From assembly GCF_002251245.1 (NCBI RefSeq), contig NZ_NPJG01000042.1:124001-188000 (forward strand): 64,000 nucleotides of DNA, read 5' to 3'. The stretch comes from Prevotella sp. P5-92. Its GTDB lineage: Bacteria; Bacteroidota; Bacteroidia; Bacteroidales; Bacteroidaceae. Below the pieces are notes generated by a model, which worked only from the letters and a program-made list of their open reading frames with translations, searched no databases and was not told where the DNA came from. A program made the position numbers and the translations under genes. This document shows, piece by piece, positions 7,830 to 18,816 of the stretch. The number at the start of each line of letters is the position of its first letter. Position 1 is the first letter of the stretch.

Positions 7830-10800
7830 GTGAGCATCAGATTAAACAAAGTATTGACAGAATTAAATATAGGACTTCAAACGGCAGTTGATTTCCTGAA
7901 AAACAAGAAGAGCTTGGGAGAGATTAAGGACGACGCAAATCTCTCCACCAAGATCTCAGATGAGCAGTATCAGGCCCTTGTACGACAGTTCAAGGGCGAC
8001 AAGGACATTAAAAATGAAGCTGAGAAGCTGGCAAAGAAAGGCAAGGAGAGAAAAGTAGAGAAGAAGGCCACTACAAAGGCTGACGATCTTGTCACAAAGG
8101 TACAGAAATACACTCCGGTGGGCAAGATAGAACTCGACAAGAACGGTAATCCGTTCAAGCCTTCGTCTGATGCCCCTAAAGCCCCTATGGTAGAAAAGGC
8201 TGCTGCCGAAAGCCAGAATAAGGAGAGCGAGAATGCTGCTGCAAAGCTTGTGCCTAAGGCTGAAGAGCCCAAGGCCGTGCAGGCAACAGGCACTAACGAT
8301 AATAAGAAGACCGACACTGTAAAAACTGACGCTGAGGAAAAGGCGGCTCCCGACGTGAAGACTGACGGCGCGACGCCAAAACCGCAGTCACAGACATCAT
8401 CTACCCTTGCCTCTGACAACAATAGTAGCAAGCAGGAAAAGGGAACAATGCCGGAGACAGAAAAAGGCAACATAACAAAGGAAAAGAAACAAGACAACGT
8501 GAACAATAACGGCAATCAGAACCGTCAGAACGGAAAAGAACCAAAGGCTGTCAGCGACAGTCAGGCAAGCACTGCAAGCAACACGGACAATAAGATATTC
8601 ACTCTCAAAAGCGAGAAAAAACTGGCTCCGAAAGTCAATGTCTTGGGAAAGATAGACCTTGACGCCCTCAACCAAAGCACCCGTCCAAAGAAAAAGTCGA
8701 AGGAAGAGCGCAGAAAAGAACGCGAGGAAAAGATACAACAGCACAACGGAGAGAAGAAAAAGCGCGTGCGTATCAACAACGAGCGAGTTGACATCGAGGC
8801 TGCTTCCACACAGCAAGGCGGTAAGAAAAAGAAGAATAAAGGTAATAATAACAATAATAATAACAACGGCGGAGGCAACAATGGCGGAAACCAGCAGGGC
8901 GGAGGAAAGAACCGCAACAAGAACAAGAATCGCCAGCCGAAGCCAATCGAGGTGAGTGAGGAAGATGTGGCACGCCAGGTAAAAGAGACGTTGGCACGTC
9001 TGACAAACAAAAACCAGAACAAGAAAGGCGCGAAATACCGTCGTGAGAAGCGTGAGGCAGTGCAGGAGCGTCTCAACGAGGAGATGCAGGAGCAGGCAGC
9101 AGAGAGCAAGATATTGAAACTTACCGAGTTTGTCACCGTTAGCGAGCTCGCCACGATGATGAACGTGCAGGTAAACAAGGTTATAGGCACTTGTATGAGC
9201 GTAGGCATCATGGTATCTATCAACCAGCGCCTCGATGCCGAGACAATCAATCTCGTGGCCGATGAGTTCGGATTTAAGACCGAGTATGTAAGCGCCGAGG
9301 TGAGCGAGGCAGTCAGTGAGGAGGAGGACGACGAGAACGACCTGCTCCCACGTGCTCCGATCGTCACCGTCATGGGACATGTTGACCATGGTAAGACATC
9401 GCTGCTCGACTACATACGCAAGTCGAACGTCATAGCAGGCGAGGCAGGAGGCATCACTCAGCACATCGGAGCATACAATGTGAAGCTAGAGGATGGCCGT
9501 CACATCACGTTCCTCGACACTCCTGGTCACGAGGCGTTCACTGCCATGCGTGCCCGTGGTACCCAGGTCACCGATATCGCAATCATTATTATCGCCGCCG
9601 ACGACAGCGTCATGCCAACCACACGCGAGGCGATAGCCCACGCACAGGCGGCCAACGTACCTATGGTGTTTGCCATCAACAAGATAGACAAACCAGGCGC
9701 CAACCCCGACAAGATACGAGAAGACCTCGCCAACATGAACCTCCTCGTTGAGGAGTGGGGCGGAAAGTATCAGTGTCAGGAGATCTCGGCAAAGAAAGGC
9801 TTGGGCGTCAACGAACTCTTAGAGAAGGTGCTCCTCGAGGCGGAGATGCTCGACCTCAAGGCCAACCCCAACCGCCGCGCCACAGGCTCGGTCATCGAGT
9901 CATCGCTCGACAAAGGTCGTGGCTATGTCTCTACAGTGCTCGTGTCTAATGGAACGCTGAAGATTGGCGATATCGTCATCGCAGGCACCAGCTACGGCCG
10001 CATCAAGGCCATGTTCAATGAGCGTAATCAGCGTATTGAGAAGGCAGGACCAGCAGAGCCGGTGATCATACTCGGACTGAATGGAGCTCCACAGGCAGGC
10101 GACTCGTTCCATATTATGGAAACCGAACAGGAAGCAAAGGACATCGCCAACAAGCGTACACAGCTGCAGCGCGAGCAGAGCCTCCGCACGGCTACGACGC
10201 TCTCGCTCGAGGAGATTGCCCATCGTGTGGCACTCGGCGAGTTCCACGAGCTCAACCTCGTTGTCAAGGCCGATACCCAAGGCTCTGTCGAGGCTCTCTC
10301 CGATTCGTTCATCAAGATGTCAACCGAGAAGGTTCAGGTCAACGTCATCATGAAGGCCGTAGGCCAGATATCGGAAAATGACGTGATGCTTGCCTCTACA
10401 GCCGACAACGGAATGATCGTCGGCTTTCAGGTGCGTCCTTCGGTCGAGGCCAAGCGCCTTGCCGAGCGCGAGGGCGTGGAGATCAACACCTATTCGGTCA
10501 TCTACGACGCCATAGACGACATCCACTCTGCTATGGAAGGAATGCTCGACAAGGTGAAGAAAGAGGTGGCTACTGGACAGGTTGAGGTACGCGAGGTTTA
10601 TAAGATTTCGAAGGTGGGTACAGTGGCTGGAGCGTTCGTCTCCGAAGGCAAGGTACACCGCACTGACAAGGCTCGTCTCATCCGCGACGGTATCGTGGTG
10701 TTCACAGGCTCTATCAATGCGTTGAAACGTTATAAGGACGATGTGAAAGAGGTGAGCGCAGGTTTCGAATGCGGTATCTCGCTCGTCAACTTCAATGATA

Positions 10801-10859
10801 TCCAGCAGAATGACATCATCGAGACGTTCATGGAAATTGAAGTGGAGCAAAAGTTGTAG
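7830..10859 (+). CDS. infB: Translation initiation factor IF-2
   Basis: A 1009-residue IF-2 starting at GTG 7830 ([12 protein letters not shown], the usual IF2_N start). Residues about 60-400 are a disordered, Lys/Glu/Ala-rich then Asn/Gly-rich stretch with no fixed fold. The second IF2_N domain follows (about 425-480), then the GTPase domain from about 509 with [13 protein letters not shown] (G1), DTPGHEAF (G3) and [10 protein letters not shown] (G4). Domains II, III and the fMet-tRNA-binding IV complete it. It is longer than E. coli IF-2 mainly because of the N-terminal linker. The 69-base gap after nusA is AT-rich and holds TATTTTTG twice without a clear -33 box. Confidence 0.95.
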   Translation: MSIRLNKVLTELNIGLQTAVDFLKNKKSLGEIKDDANLSTKISDEQYQALVRQFKGDKDIKNEAEKLAKKGKERKVEKKATTKADDLVTKVQKYTPVGKIELDKNGNPFKPSSDAPKAPMVEKAAAESQNKESENAAAKLVPKAEEPKAVQATGTNDNKKTDTVKTDAEEKAAPDVKTDGATPKPQSQTSSTLASDNNSSKQEKGTMPETEKGNITKEKKQDNVNNNGNQNRQNGKEPKAVSDSQASTASNTDNKIFTLKSEKKLAPKVNVLGKIDLDALNQSTRPKKKSKEERRKEREEKIQQHNGEKKKRVRINNERVDIEAASTQQGGKKKKNKGNNNNNNNNGGGNNGGNQQGGGKNRNKNKNRQPKPIEVSEEDVARQVKETLARLTNKNQNKKGAKYRREKREAVQERLNEEMQEQAAESKILKLTEFVTVSELATMMNVQVNKVIGTCMSVGIMVSINQRLDAETINLVADEFGFKTEYVSAEVSEAVSEEEDDENDLLPRAPIVTVMGHVDHGKTSLLDYIRKSNVIAGEAGGITQHIGAYNVKLEDGRHITFLDTPGHEAFTAMRARGTQVTDIAIIIIAADDSVMPTTREAIAHAQAANVPMVFAINKIDKPGANPDKIREDLANMNLLVEEWGGKYQCQEISAKKGLGVNELLEKVLLEAEMLDLKANPNRRATGSVIESSLDKGRGYVSTVLVSNGTLKIGDIVIAGTSYGRIKAMFNERNQRIEKAGPAEPVIILGLNGAPQAGDSFHIMETEQEAKDIANKRTQLQREQSLRTATTLSLEEIAHRVALGEFHELNLVVKADTQGSVEALSDSFIKMSTEKVQVNVIMKAVGQISENDVMLASTADNGMIVGFQVRPSVEAKRLAEREGVEINTYSVIYDAIDDIHSAMEGMLDKVKKEVATGQVEVREVYKISKVGTVAGAFVSEGKVHRTDKARLIRDGIVVFTGSINALKRYKDDVKEVSAGFECGISLVNFNDIQQNDIIETFMEIEVEQKL

Positions 10860-10902
10860 TTTTTTAGTTGTCAACTGGAATAACTCGTCAACTAATAAAA
10901 GT

Positions 10903-12348
10903 ATGTCAGAAAAAAATGCATTTGTACGTCAGGTGGCAGAACAGAAATATGAGTACGGATTCACCACCGACGTACATACAGAAATAATAGAAAAAGGACT
11001 GAACGAAGATGTCGTGAGGCTCATCTCGCAAAAGAAAGGCGAGCCGGAATGGATGCTTGAGTTTCGCCTGAAAGCATTCCGCCATTGGACAACGATGGAG
11101 GAACCAAAATGGGGACACGTCACAGTGCCCCCTATTGACTATCAGGCTATCTCCTATTATGCTGACCCCTTGGCACAGAAGAAGAAACAGGAGAAAAAAG
11201 AGATCGATCCCGAACTGATGAAAACCTTCGACAAGCTCGGCATACCGCTCGAGGAGCGTCTCGCGCTGAGCGGCGTGGCTGTCGATGCCATCATGGACTC
11301 GGTGTCGGTGAAGACCACTTTTAAGGAAAAGCTTGCCGAGAAAGGTATCATTTTCTGTTCCATAGGCGACGCCATCAAGGATCATCCTGACCTCGTGCGA
11401 CAATATCTCGGCACCGTGGTGCCGTATGGTGACAACTTCTTCGCCGCCCTCAACAGCGCCGTGTTCAGCGACGGCTCGTTTGTGTATATACCCAAGGGTG
11501 TGCGCTGCCCCATGGAGCTCAGCAGCTATTTCCGCATCAACGCCCGCAATACGGGACAGTTTGAGCGCACGCTAATCATTGCCGACGACGATGCCTACGT
11601 GTCGTATCTCGAAGGCTGTACCGCTCCCATGCGCGACGAGAACCAACTTCATGCCGCTATCGTCGAGATTGTGGTGATGAACAATGCCGAGGTGAAATAT
11701 TCCACCGTGCAGAACTGGTATCCGGGCGATGAGAACGGTAAAGGAGGTGTGCTCAACCTCGTGACGAAACGAGGCGACCTGCGTGGCACCAATAGCAAAC
11801 TATCGTGGACACAGGTGGAGACAGGCTCGGCCATCACGTGGAAATATCCGTCGTGCGTGCTGCGTGGTGACTATTCACAGGCAGAGTTCTATAGCGTTGC
11901 TGTCACCAACAACTATCAAGAGGCCGACACCGGTACAAAGATGATACACATGGGCAAAAACACCAAGAGCACCATCATCTCCAAAGGCATCTCGGCAGGA
12001 CATAGCCAGAACTCATACCGCGGACTGGTGAGGGCGACGGCAAACGCTGACAACGCCCGCAACTACTCCTCGTGCGACTCGCTCCTCCTTGGCAGCGAAT
12101 GTGGCGCCCACACCTTCCCCTATATGGATATTCATAACGACACTGCCGTGGTGGAGCACGAAGCCACCACAAGCAAAATCAGCGAGGATCAGCTCTTCTA
12201 CTGCAATCAGCGTGGCATGCCTACAGAACAGGCCGTAGGACTCATTGTCAACGGCTATGCTAAGGAAGTGCTCAACAAGTTGCCCATGGAGTTTGCCGTC
12301 GAGGCACAGAAGCTCCTCAGCGTGTCGCTCGAAGGCACGGTAGGGTAA
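10903..12348 (+). CDS. sufB: Fe-S cluster assembly scaffold subunit SufB
   Basis: A 481-residue SufB, core of the SufBC2D scaffold on which Fe-S clusters are built. Typical stretches are [51 protein letters not shown] and [20 protein letters not shown] near the C-terminus, which carries the Cys and acidic residues placed at the SufB-SufD interface. The frame stays open upstream to 10795 inside infB, but the start at ATG 10903 ([10 protein letters not shown]) fits the family and comes after the infB stop. No promoter is visible in the 43-base gap, so read-through from infB is likely. It begins sufBCDS. Confidence 0.95.
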   Translation: MSEKNAFVRQVAEQKYEYGFTTDVHTEIIEKGLNEDVVRLISQKKGEPEWMLEFRLKAFRHWTTMEEPKWGHVTVPPIDYQAISYYADPLAQKKKQEKKEIDPELMKTFDKLGIPLEERLALSGVAVDAIMDSVSVKTTFKEKLAEKGIIFCSIGDAIKDHPDLVRQYLGTVVPYGDNFFAALNSAVFSDGSFVYIPKGVRCPMELSSYFRINARNTGQFERTLIIADDDAYVSYLEGCTAPMRDENQLHAAIVEIVVMNNAEVKYSTVQNWYPGDENGKGGVLNLVTKRGDLRGTNSKLSWTQVETGSAITWKYPSCVLRGDYSQAEFYSVAVTNNYQEADTGTKMIHMGKNTKSTIISKGISAGHSQNSYRGLVRATANADNARNYSSCDSLLLGSECGAHTFPYMDIHNDTAVVEHEATTSKISEDQLFYCNQRGMPTEQAVGLIVNGYAKEVLNKLPMEFAVEAQKLLSVSLEGTVG

Positions 12349-12377
12349 ATGCGAAACTAAAGAAACAATATATAACG

Positions 12378-13136
12378 ATGTTAGAAGTAAAGGATTTATG
12401 CGCCAGAATTGGCGACAAAGAGATATTGCGAGGCATCAACCTCACGATTCGCGATGGCGAGACACATGCCATCATGGGACCTAATGGCTCGGGAAAATCG
12501 ACTCTCTCGGCGGTACTTGTGGGCAATCCATTGTATGAGGTCATCTCAGGCACGGCGATGTTCAACGGCAAAAACCTACTTGAGATGAAACCCGAGGACA
12601 GGGCTCACGAGGGACTTTTTCTCTCGTTCCAGTATCCAGTGGAGATTCCAGGCGTGTCGATGACAAACTTCATGCGTGCCGCCATCAACGAGCGCCGCAA
12701 GTATGAGGGAAAGGAACCGATGCCAGCCGGCGAGTTCATAAAGCTGATGAGAGAGAAACGCGCCATCGTTGAGCTCGACTCGAAACTTGCCAACCGCTCG
12801 GTCAACGAAGGCTTCAGCGGTGGCGAGAAGAAACGTAACGAGATATTCCAGATGGCCATGCTCGAACCGAAACTCGCTATACTCGACGAGACCGACTCGG
12901 GTCTAGATGTTGATGCCATGCGTATTGTGGCGGAAGGAGTCAACAAACTGCACCGTCCCGACACCAGCACAATCGTTATCACCCATTACGACCGCCTGCT
13001 TGACATGATCAAGCCCGACGTCGTCCATGTGCTCTACAGGGGACGCATAGTGAAGACCGCAGGACCCGAACTCGCCAAGGAGATACAAGAGCGAGGCTAC
13101 GACTGGATAAAGGCAGAGGCTGGAAATGAAAAATAA
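12378..13136 (+). CDS. sufC: Fe-S cluster assembly ATPase SufC
   Basis: A 252-residue ABC-type ATPase without membrane domain, the energy-using subunit of SufBC2D. Walker A is GPNGSGKST, the signature is FSGGEKKRNEI, and Walker B with the catalytic glutamate is LAILDETDSGLD. The EKKRNEI signature variant is typical of SufC. It sits between sufB and sufD with 29- and 5-base gaps. Confidence 0.96.
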   Translation: MLEVKDLCARIGDKEILRGINLTIRDGETHAIMGPNGSGKSTLSAVLVGNPLYEVISGTAMFNGKNLLEMKPEDRAHEGLFLSFQYPVEIPGVSMTNFMRAAINERRKYEGKEPMPAGEFIKLMREKRAIVELDSKLANRSVNEGFSGGEKKRNEIFQMAMLEPKLAILDETDSGLDVDAMRIVAEGVNKLHRPDTSTIVITHYDRLLDMIKPDVVHVLYRGRIVKTAGPELAKEIQERGYDWIKAEAGNEK

Positions 13137-13141
13137 ATCCG

Positions 13142-14479
13142 ATGGAGAATCAATATACAGAATTATACGACCAGCGCCGTGACATGATACGTGAGCACAG
13201 TGCCGACGTGATGAACGCCGTGCGCGACGAGGCATACGAGAATTTCAAGCGGTTAGGCATACCGTCGAAGAAAGTGGAGAGATACAAATATACCGATATG
13301 CAGCGTCTCTTCGAACCCAACTATGGACTCAACCTCAACCGGCTCAATATCCCCGTTAACCCATACGACGCCTTTCACTGCGATGTGCCCAACCTAAGCA
13401 CGTCGCTCTATTTCGTTGTCAATGACTCCTTCTTCTCCAAGGCCACGCCCAAGGCACAGCTACCAGAGGGTGTCGTCATCGGTTCGCTAAGGGAAGAGGC
13501 ACAGCGACAGCCACAGCTCGTGGCGAAATACTATGCTCAGTTGGCAAAGACTGCCGACGATGGCATCACCGCCCTCAATACCATGCTCGCACAAGACGGA
13601 CTTCTGGTCTATGTGCCCAAAGGCGTCGCCGTCGAACGTACCATACAGGTGATCAACATCCTTCGTTCGGATGTTGACCTCATGGTAAACAGGCGTGTCC
13701 TCATCATCGTCGAGGAAGGGTCGGAGATAAAACTTCTCTTTTGCGACCATGCCGCCGATGACCGCCACTTCCTTGCCACACAAGTCATCGAGGCGCACGT
13801 GGGACACAATGCCTCGCTCGACCTCTACTGCCTTGAAGAGACACACGAGAAGAGTGTGCGCGTCAGCAACCTCTATATCAATCAGGATGCCGACAGCCGC
13901 GTCAACCACAACGTCATCACGCTCCACAACGGCGTCACACGTAATCGTACCGACCTCACCCTTAGCGGCGAGGGAGCTGAGTGCGTGCTCAACGGATGCG
14001 CCATTGCCGACAAAACTCAGGTGGTGGACAATAATACGCTCATCGACCACAAGGCACCATATTGCGACAGCAAGGAACTCTACAAATATGTGCTCGACGG
14101 CAAGGCTACAGGCGCTTTCGCCGGACGCGTGCTGGTGCGCCACGGAGCGCAGAAGACCACGTCGGAGGAACGCAACCAGAACATCTGTGCCACACGAGAG
14201 TCACGCATGTTTACACAACCCATGCTCGAGATCTATGCCGACGACGTGAAGTGCAGTCATGGCTCCACGGTAGGTCAGCTCAACGATGCCGCCATGTTCT
14301 ACATGCGACAGCGAGGCATCTCCGAACAGGAGGCGAAGCTGCTACTGGAGTTTGCATTCATCAACGAAGTCATCGACACCATTAAGCTCGAACCGCTGCG
14401 CGACCGACTGCATCATCTCGTCGAGAAACGCTTCCGCGGCGAACTCAGCAAGTGCGAGGGATGTAAGTTATGCAAGTAG
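13142..14479 (+). CDS. sufD: Fe-S cluster assembly scaffold subunit SufD
   Basis: A 445-residue SufD, paralogue of SufB and its partner in the scaffold. It has the UPF0051 beta-helix core, with LLVYVPKGVAVERTIQVINI, SGEGAECVLNGCAIADKTQV and the C-terminal CSHGSTVGQLNDAAMFYMRQ with the conserved His. The very C-terminal CEGCKLCK is a cysteine-rich tail that I do not recognise as a general SufD feature. The start lies 5 bases after sufC, so translation is probably coupled. Confidence 0.93.
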   Translation: MENQYTELYDQRRDMIREHSADVMNAVRDEAYENFKRLGIPSKKVERYKYTDMQRLFEPNYGLNLNRLNIPVNPYDAFHCDVPNLSTSLYFVVNDSFFSKATPKAQLPEGVVIGSLREEAQRQPQLVAKYYAQLAKTADDGITALNTMLAQDGLLVYVPKGVAVERTIQVINILRSDVDLMVNRRVLIIVEEGSEIKLLFCDHAADDRHFLATQVIEAHVGHNASLDLYCLEETHEKSVRVSNLYINQDADSRVNHNVITLHNGVTRNRTDLTLSGEGAECVLNGCAIADKTQVVDNNTLIDHKAPYCDSKELYKYVLDGKATGAFAGRVLVRHGAQKTTSEERNQNICATRESRMFTQPMLEIYADDVKCSHGSTVGQLNDAAMFYMRQRGISEQEAKLLLEFAFINEVIDTIKLEPLRDRLHHLVEKRFRGELSKCEGCKLCK

Positions 14480-14498
14480 GATAAAACCACATACGACC

Positions 14499-15719
14499 AT
14501 GCTTGATATTCAGAAGATTAGAAACGATTTCCCAATACTGTCGAGAACGGTATATGACAAGCCGCTCGTATATCTCGACAATGCCGCCACCACGCAGAAA
14601 CCTCTATGTGTAATTGACGCCATGCGCGACGAGTATCTCAACGTCAACGCCAACGTCCACCGTGGAGTGCATTATCTCTCACAGCAGGCCACTGATCTGC
14701 ACGAGGCGGCACGCGAGACCGTCAGGCGTTTCATCAACGCACGCTCAACGTCGGAGATCATCTTCACACGCGGCACCACCGAAGGACTTAACCTCGTGGC
14801 ATCGTCGTTTACCGACGCTTTCATGCAAGAGGGCGACGAGGTCATCGTCTCTGTCATGGAACACCACTCTAATATAGTACCCTGGCAGTTGCAGGCAGCC
14901 AAGCGCGGCATAGTGCTTCGCGTGGTGCCAATGGACGATAGCGGCAGGCTCGACATCGAGGCATATAGCCAGTTGTTCAACTCCCGCACCCGACTCGTCA
15001 GCATAGCTCACGTCAGCAATGTCCTCGGTACCGTCAACCCCATTACCGACATTGTCAGCATAGCCCATTCGCACAACGTGCCGGTGATGATCGACGGAGC
15101 ACAGTCAACACCTCATTTTAAAGTCGATATGCAGGCACTCGGCTGCGACTTCTTCGTCTTCAGCGGACACAAGATGTATGGCCCCACGGGCGTAGGTGTG
15201 CTCTACGGAAAGGAAGAGTGGCTCGACCGTCTGCCGCCATACCAGGGAGGGGGCGAGATGATTGAGAGCGTCAACTTCGAGAAGACCACCTTCGAACGCC
15301 TCCCATTTAAGTTTGAGGCAGGCACACCCGACTATGTGGCCACCCACGGCCTAGCTACCGCCATCAACTATCTCGACTCACTTGGCATGGACAACATTGC
15401 ACTCCACGAGCGACAACTCACCGACTTCTGCATGAAACGCCTCGCCGAAATCGACGGTATGCGACTCTTCGGCACCGTGGAAGGCAAGGATGCCGTCGTG
15501 TCGTTTCTCGTGGGCGACATCCATCATCTTGACCTCGGCACTCTTCTCGACCGCCTCGGTATCGCCGTACGTACAGGCCACCATTGCGCCCAGCCACTCA
15601 TGGACCGTCTCGGCATCCTCGGCACCGTGCGTGCCTCCTTTGCCCTATACAACACCACAGAAGAGATTAATGCCCTTGCCGAAGGCATCAGTCGTGTAAG
15701 CAAGATGTTCGCATGCTGA
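14499..15719 (+). CDS. sufS: Cysteine desulfurase SufS
   Basis: A 406-residue PLP-dependent desulfurase (class II, SufS type) that supplies sulfur to Suf[14 protein letters not shown] begins the fold, [19 protein letters not shown] holds the PLP lysine, and [16 protein letters not shown] holds the catalytic Cys in the RTGHHC context typical of SufS. The frame is open back into sufD, but ATG 14499 ([14 protein letters not shown]) is the natural start. No sufE or sufU gene is adjacent, so the sulfur-transfer partner lies elsewhere. The end overlaps rnhB by 7 bases. Confidence 0.95.
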   Translation: MLDIQKIRNDFPILSRTVYDKPLVYLDNAATTQKPLCVIDAMRDEYLNVNANVHRGVHYLSQQATDLHEAARETVRRFINARSTSEIIFTRGTTEGLNLVASSFTDAFMQEGDEVIVSVMEHHSNIVPWQLQAAKRGIVLRVVPMDDSGRLDIEAYSQLFNSRTRLVSIAHVSNVLGTVNPITDIVSIAHSHNVPVMIDGAQSTPHFKVDMQALGCDFFVFSGHKMYGPTGVGVLYGKEEWLDRLPPYQGGGEMIESVNFEKTTFERLPFKFEAGTPDYVATHGLATAINYLDSLGMDNIALHERQLTDFCMKRLAEIDGMRLFGTVEGKDAVVSFLVGDIHHLDLGTLLDRLGIAVRTGHHCAQPLMDRLGILGTVRASFALYNTTEEINALAEGISRVSKMFAC

Positions 15720-16321
15720 TAAACAACTATCATACTGGTTTGATAGAGGCGGGCTGCGACGAGGCAGGACGGGGATGCCTCGCTGGAGCGGTATTTGCTG
15801 CCGCCGTCATCCTCCCGCCAAACTATGTCAACGCCGACCTCAACGATTCTAAACAGCTCAGCGAGAAGAGGCGCTATGTCCTCCGCGACACCATAGAGCG
15901 CGACGCTGTGGCGTGGGCGGTGGGTGTGGTCACACCAGAGGAAATCGATGAGATAAACATCCTCAATGCCTCTATTCTCGCCATGCATCGCGCCCTCGAC
16001 CAGCTGACGACACGTCCCGAGGCTGTCATCGTCGATGGCAACCGCTTCAAGCCTTACGGCTCTCTGCCTAGCGTCACCATCGTGAAAGGCGACGGCAAGT
16101 ATCTCTCCATAGCCGCTGCCAGCATTCTTGCCAAGACCTACCGCGACGACTATATGAAACGTCTCGCCGAAGAGTATCCGCAATACGACTGGAAAGGCAA
16201 CAAGGGCTATCCCACCAAGAAACATCGCGATGCCATCCGCCAGTTTGGCGCTACACCATATCATCGCCGCACATTTAATCTCCTTGGCGATACGCAGTTG
16301 GAGTTTGAGTTTGAGGAATGA
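15713..16321 (+). CDS. rnhB: Ribonuclease HII
   Basis: A 202-residue RNase HII that cuts RNA, including single ribonucleotides, in RNA-DNA duplexes. [20 protein letters not shown] holds the first Asp-Glu catalytic pair, VDGNRFKP the next Asp, and [20 protein letters not shown] the conserved helix. The ATG overlaps the end of sufS (ATGCTGA), which points to translational coupling, though the functions are unrelated. Confidence 0.95.
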   Translation: MLINNYHTGLIEAGCDEAGRGCLAGAVFAAAVILPPNYVNADLNDSKQLSEKRRYVLRDTIERDAVAWAVGVVTPEEIDEINILNASILAMHRALDQLTTRPEAVIVDGNRFKPYGSLPSVTIVKGDGKYLSIAAASILAKTYRDDYMKRLAEEYPQYDWKGNKGYPTKKHRDAIRQFGATPYHRRTFNLLGDTQLEFEFEE

Positions 16322-16423
16322 TGGGGAGTAAAATGGAAACTTAAGATGGGGAGTAATAATGGGCTAATACATTTCTACGCTTAACATTTAGTACTTCATA
16401 ACTTCCCCTCATAACTCTCCCCT
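16320..16423. repeat. Short repeats after rnhB
   Basis: GATGGGGAGTAA occurs twice, 25 bases apart (16320-16331 and 16345-16356). Further on, CATAACTTCCCCT (16397-16409) is followed directly by CATAACTCTCCCCT (16410-16423), a near-exact tandem pair that is roughly the complement of the first motif. RNA across this spacer could fold back imperfectly. No T-run typical of a terminator follows. Confidence 0.5.
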
Positions 16424-16459
16424 GATAATTAGAATAATTTCAACTAAAGACATAATATT

Positions 16460-17659
16460 ATGAAATCCCTAAGAGAACTATATAGAATAGGCAAAGGTCC
16501 GTCGAGTAGTCACACCATGGGACCACAGCAAGCTGCACGCATGTTCGCCTCACGCAACGGATCAGCACACTCGTTTGAAGTGACACTCTACGGCAGTCTT
16601 GCAGCCACAGGTAAAGGTCACCAGACCGACGTGGCCATCATCGACGTGCTGCAACCTCTCGCACCCGTGGAAATCGTTTGGAAACCCACGGTCTTCCTTC
16701 CGTACCATCCCAACGGCATGTGCTTCGTGGCACGAGACGCTACAGGCTCTACCATCGACGACTGGACCGTCTTCAGCATCGGCGGCGGAGCACTGTCCGA
16801 AGGCGAAAACTCTAATTCGATGGATAGCCCCGACGTCTATTCCATGTCTACCATGACCGACATCATGCAATGGTGTTACGACAACGGACGCAGCTATTGG
16901 GAATATGTTGATCTGTCGGAAGACGAAGGCATCTGGGATTATCTACTCGAAGTGTGGAATGCCATGAAGGCTGCTGTGGAACGAGGCATCAACACCGAGG
17001 GACGACTCCCAGGACCGCTCAATCTGCCCCGTAAGGCCTCTACATATTATGTCAAGGCATCGGGCTATCAGCGCAACCTTCAGACGCGAGGCTTGGTCTA
17101 TTCCTATGCCCTTGCCGTGAGCGAGGAGAACGCCTCGGGCGGCACCATCGTCACCGCTCCCACCTGTGGCTCGTGTGGAGTGCTTCCAGCCGTGCTTTAC
17201 CATTTGTCTAAGGGACATAACTTCAGCGACGAGAAGATTCTCCACTCCATCGCCACTGCAGGCATTGTGGGCAATGTTGCTAAGACCAATGCTTCCATCT
17301 CCGGTGCCGACGTGGGTTGTCAGGGTGAGGTAGGAGTGGCGTGTGCCATGGCGTCAGCCGCAGCCTGTCAGCTCTTTGGTGGCAGTCCGTCGCAGATAGA
17401 ATATGCCGCCGAGATGGGGCTTGAGCATCATCTTGGCATGACCTGCGATCCCGTGTGTGGACTAGTCCAGATTCCCTGTATCGAGCGTAATGCCTTTGCT
17501 GCAGCCCGCGCTCTCGACAGCAATATCTATGCCTCTTTCTCTGATGGCATCCATCGTGTCTCGTTCGACAAGGTTATCAACGTGATGAAGCAGACCGGTC
17601 ACGATCTCCCATCGCTCTATAAGGAAACCAGCGAAGGCGGCCTAGCCACCAGTTTCTGA
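16460..17659 (+). CDS. sdaA: L-serine ammonia-lyase (Fe-S L-serine dehydratase), single chain
   Basis: A 399-residue enzyme that deaminates L-serine to pyruvate and ammonia using a 4Fe-4S cluster. The beta domain comes first (RIGKGPSSSHTMGPQQAARM, then FSIGGGALSEGE). The alpha domain follows with TAPTCGSCGVLPAVLYH, GADVGCQGEVGVACAMASAA and CDPVCGLVQIPCIERNAFAA, which supply the conserved cysteines. This one-chain beta-alpha order is that of E. coli SdaA, unlike the two-subunit Bacillus form. No promoter matching TAnnTTTG is visible in the 138-base gap upstream. Confidence 0.94.
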   Translation: MKSLRELYRIGKGPSSSHTMGPQQAARMFASRNGSAHSFEVTLYGSLAATGKGHQTDVAIIDVLQPLAPVEIVWKPTVFLPYHPNGMCFVARDATGSTIDDWTVFSIGGGALSEGENSNSMDSPDVYSMSTMTDIMQWCYDNGRSYWEYVDLSEDEGIWDYLLEVWNAMKAAVERGINTEGRLPGPLNLPRKASTYYVKASGYQRNLQTRGLVYSYALAVSEENASGGTIVTAPTCGSCGVLPAVLYHLSKGHNFSDEKILHSIATAGIVGNVAKTNASISGADVGCQGEVGVACAMASAAACQLFGGSPSQIEYAAEMGLEHHLGMTCDPVCGLVQIPCIERNAFAAARALDSNIYASFSDGIHRVSFDKVINVMKQTGHDLPSLYKETSEGGLATSF

Positions 17660-18233
17660 CCGTAACGATAATAACGATATCGAATACCGTCGTATTCCGT
17701 CGATGACCGTCGAATTGCCGTCGGTCATCTGCGATCGTTGTAGCAATCAACATCTGCGTGCATTGTCATGACCATAACCCTGACCGTACGAATACTGCCA
17801 ATATTTTGTTCCTAACTTGAGCATTTGCTCTGTTGCCTAAAGTTTAATTGCCATAACTAAGAATTATTAATGGTTAAACATTGCGTGGCAAACCGTCTTA
17901 GGCTTCCTGCTCGCCACAGAAAAATTGTCTCTCCCTTGTGTATCCGAATCACGGTTCGCGCTTCAGATTTTTTTTAACAATGCAGGATGTACAACTTAAA
18001 TTCCAATCCTACAAATCTTTTAGTAATTAGTTATTCGCCGTTATTATTATTTATAATACACAAAGTATTTTATACTCTATCTAACTGTCCCGTAATATCT
18101 CTCTAACTACGTAAATAAATTTCTCCAGTTAGAGAAATTTTATCCAGTCTGAAATCAAGCTGATACATGATACGTGTTTTGCGTTGTGTCATTCATGAAA
18201 ATAAATGGGTGGTGTGGGTGATATAAAAAATAT
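17660..18233. other. Gene-free spacer between sdaA and the dcw cluster
   Basis: I see no gene in this stretch, where the sdaA transcript and the dcw transcript converge. The first part repeats CCGTCG several times and includes GATGACCG (17702-17709) facing CGGTCATC (17722-17729), an 8-bp stem with a 12-base loop and no T-run. Further on, CTCTAACT (18101-18108) faces AGTTAGAG (18127-18134) across 18 bases. The middle is AT-rich with many stops. It may hold decayed coding sequence, but nothing recognisable remains. Confidence 0.6.
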
Positions 18234-18266
18234 CGGGGTAAGGACTAAGGACGATGCCTTACCCCG
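18225..18266 (-). terminator. Terminator of the dcw cluster after the yqeY-like gene
   Basis: CGGGGTAAGG (18234-18243) pairs with CCTTACCCCG (18257-18266), a perfect 10-bp stem with a 13-base loop. On the minus strand it is followed by ATATTTTTTATAT. It starts 8 bases after the yqeY-like stop codon. Confidence 0.85.
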
Positions 18267-18274
18267 GTTGAGTG

Positions 18275-18721
18275 TTATGCGAGAAGTTTCTTCACGATGT
18301 CTGAGATGGTTTTCCCGTCTGCTCTGCCAGCGAGTTGTTTGTTGGATGCTCCCATCACCTTTCCTATATCCTTAATGCTTGTGGCACCAGTTTGGGAGAT
18401 GATGTCCTTTACTGTAGTTTCGATCTCCTCAAGGCTGAGAGGTTTTGGGAGATAGCTTTCGATCACCGCTACCTGTGCTAATTCCGCCTCGGCGAGGTCG
18501 GCGCGGTTCTGGCTCTTGTAGAGGGCAGCGGAGTCGTTGCCTTGCTTGGCTAATTTCTGCAGAATCTTCAGGGCGACTGCATTGTCGAGAGTGTCGTTGG
18601 CTCCAGGTGCAGTCTTTGCCTCGATAAATACTTTTTTAATGTTGCGCAAGGCCTCAAGACGAACCTTGTCTTTTGCCTTCATGGCGGCAACTATATCTTT
18701 GCTTACTTGGTCGAATAACAT
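18275..18721 (-). CDS. GatB/YqeY domain protein
   Basis: A 148-residue YqeY-type protein, homologous to the C-terminal tRNA-recognition part of GatB. Typical stretches are DIVAAMKAKDKVRLEALRNI, VIESYLPKPLSLEEIE and GKVMGASNKQLAGRADGKTI. Its role outside the amidotransferase is not well defined. It is the last gene of the dcw cluster, 95 bases after ftsZ, a position it keeps in many Bacteroidota. Confidence 0.9.
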   Translation of the reverse strand: MLFDQVSKDIVAAMKAKDKVRLEALRNIKKVFIEAKTAPGANDTLDNAVALKILQKLAKQGNDSAALYKSQNRADLAEAELAQVAVIESYLPKPLSLEEIETTVKDIISQTGATSIKDIGKVMGASNKQLAGRADGKTISDIVKKLLA

Positions 18722-18816
18722 GATGTATTGTGTATTTTTTTTGTTGATATTATAAGTCTTTTCAAGTTGAAGAAGTAAATCTCTTTTCGTAAAATTTTCT
18801 TCTCCGACGATACTCG

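Noticed and set aside
8840-8920. AAT/AAC-rich run resembling a simple or CRISPR-like repeat
   Set aside because: It encodes the Asn/Gly-rich disordered linker of IF-2, in frame. There are no spacers of constant length.
8397-9464. Long minus-strand frame of 355 codons opposite infB
   Set aside because: It is the shadow of the Lys/Glu/Asn-rich linker and start of the GTPase domain of IF-2. The translation is Leu/Val/Ser-rich without any recognisable family, and infB is certain on the other strand.
13487-14143. Minus-strand frame of 218 codons opposite sufD
   Set aside because: A shadow frame; sufD is complete and conserved on the other strand.
14286-14498. N-terminal extension of sufS inside sufD
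   Set aside because: It overlaps firm sufD coding sequence in another frame and has no family support.
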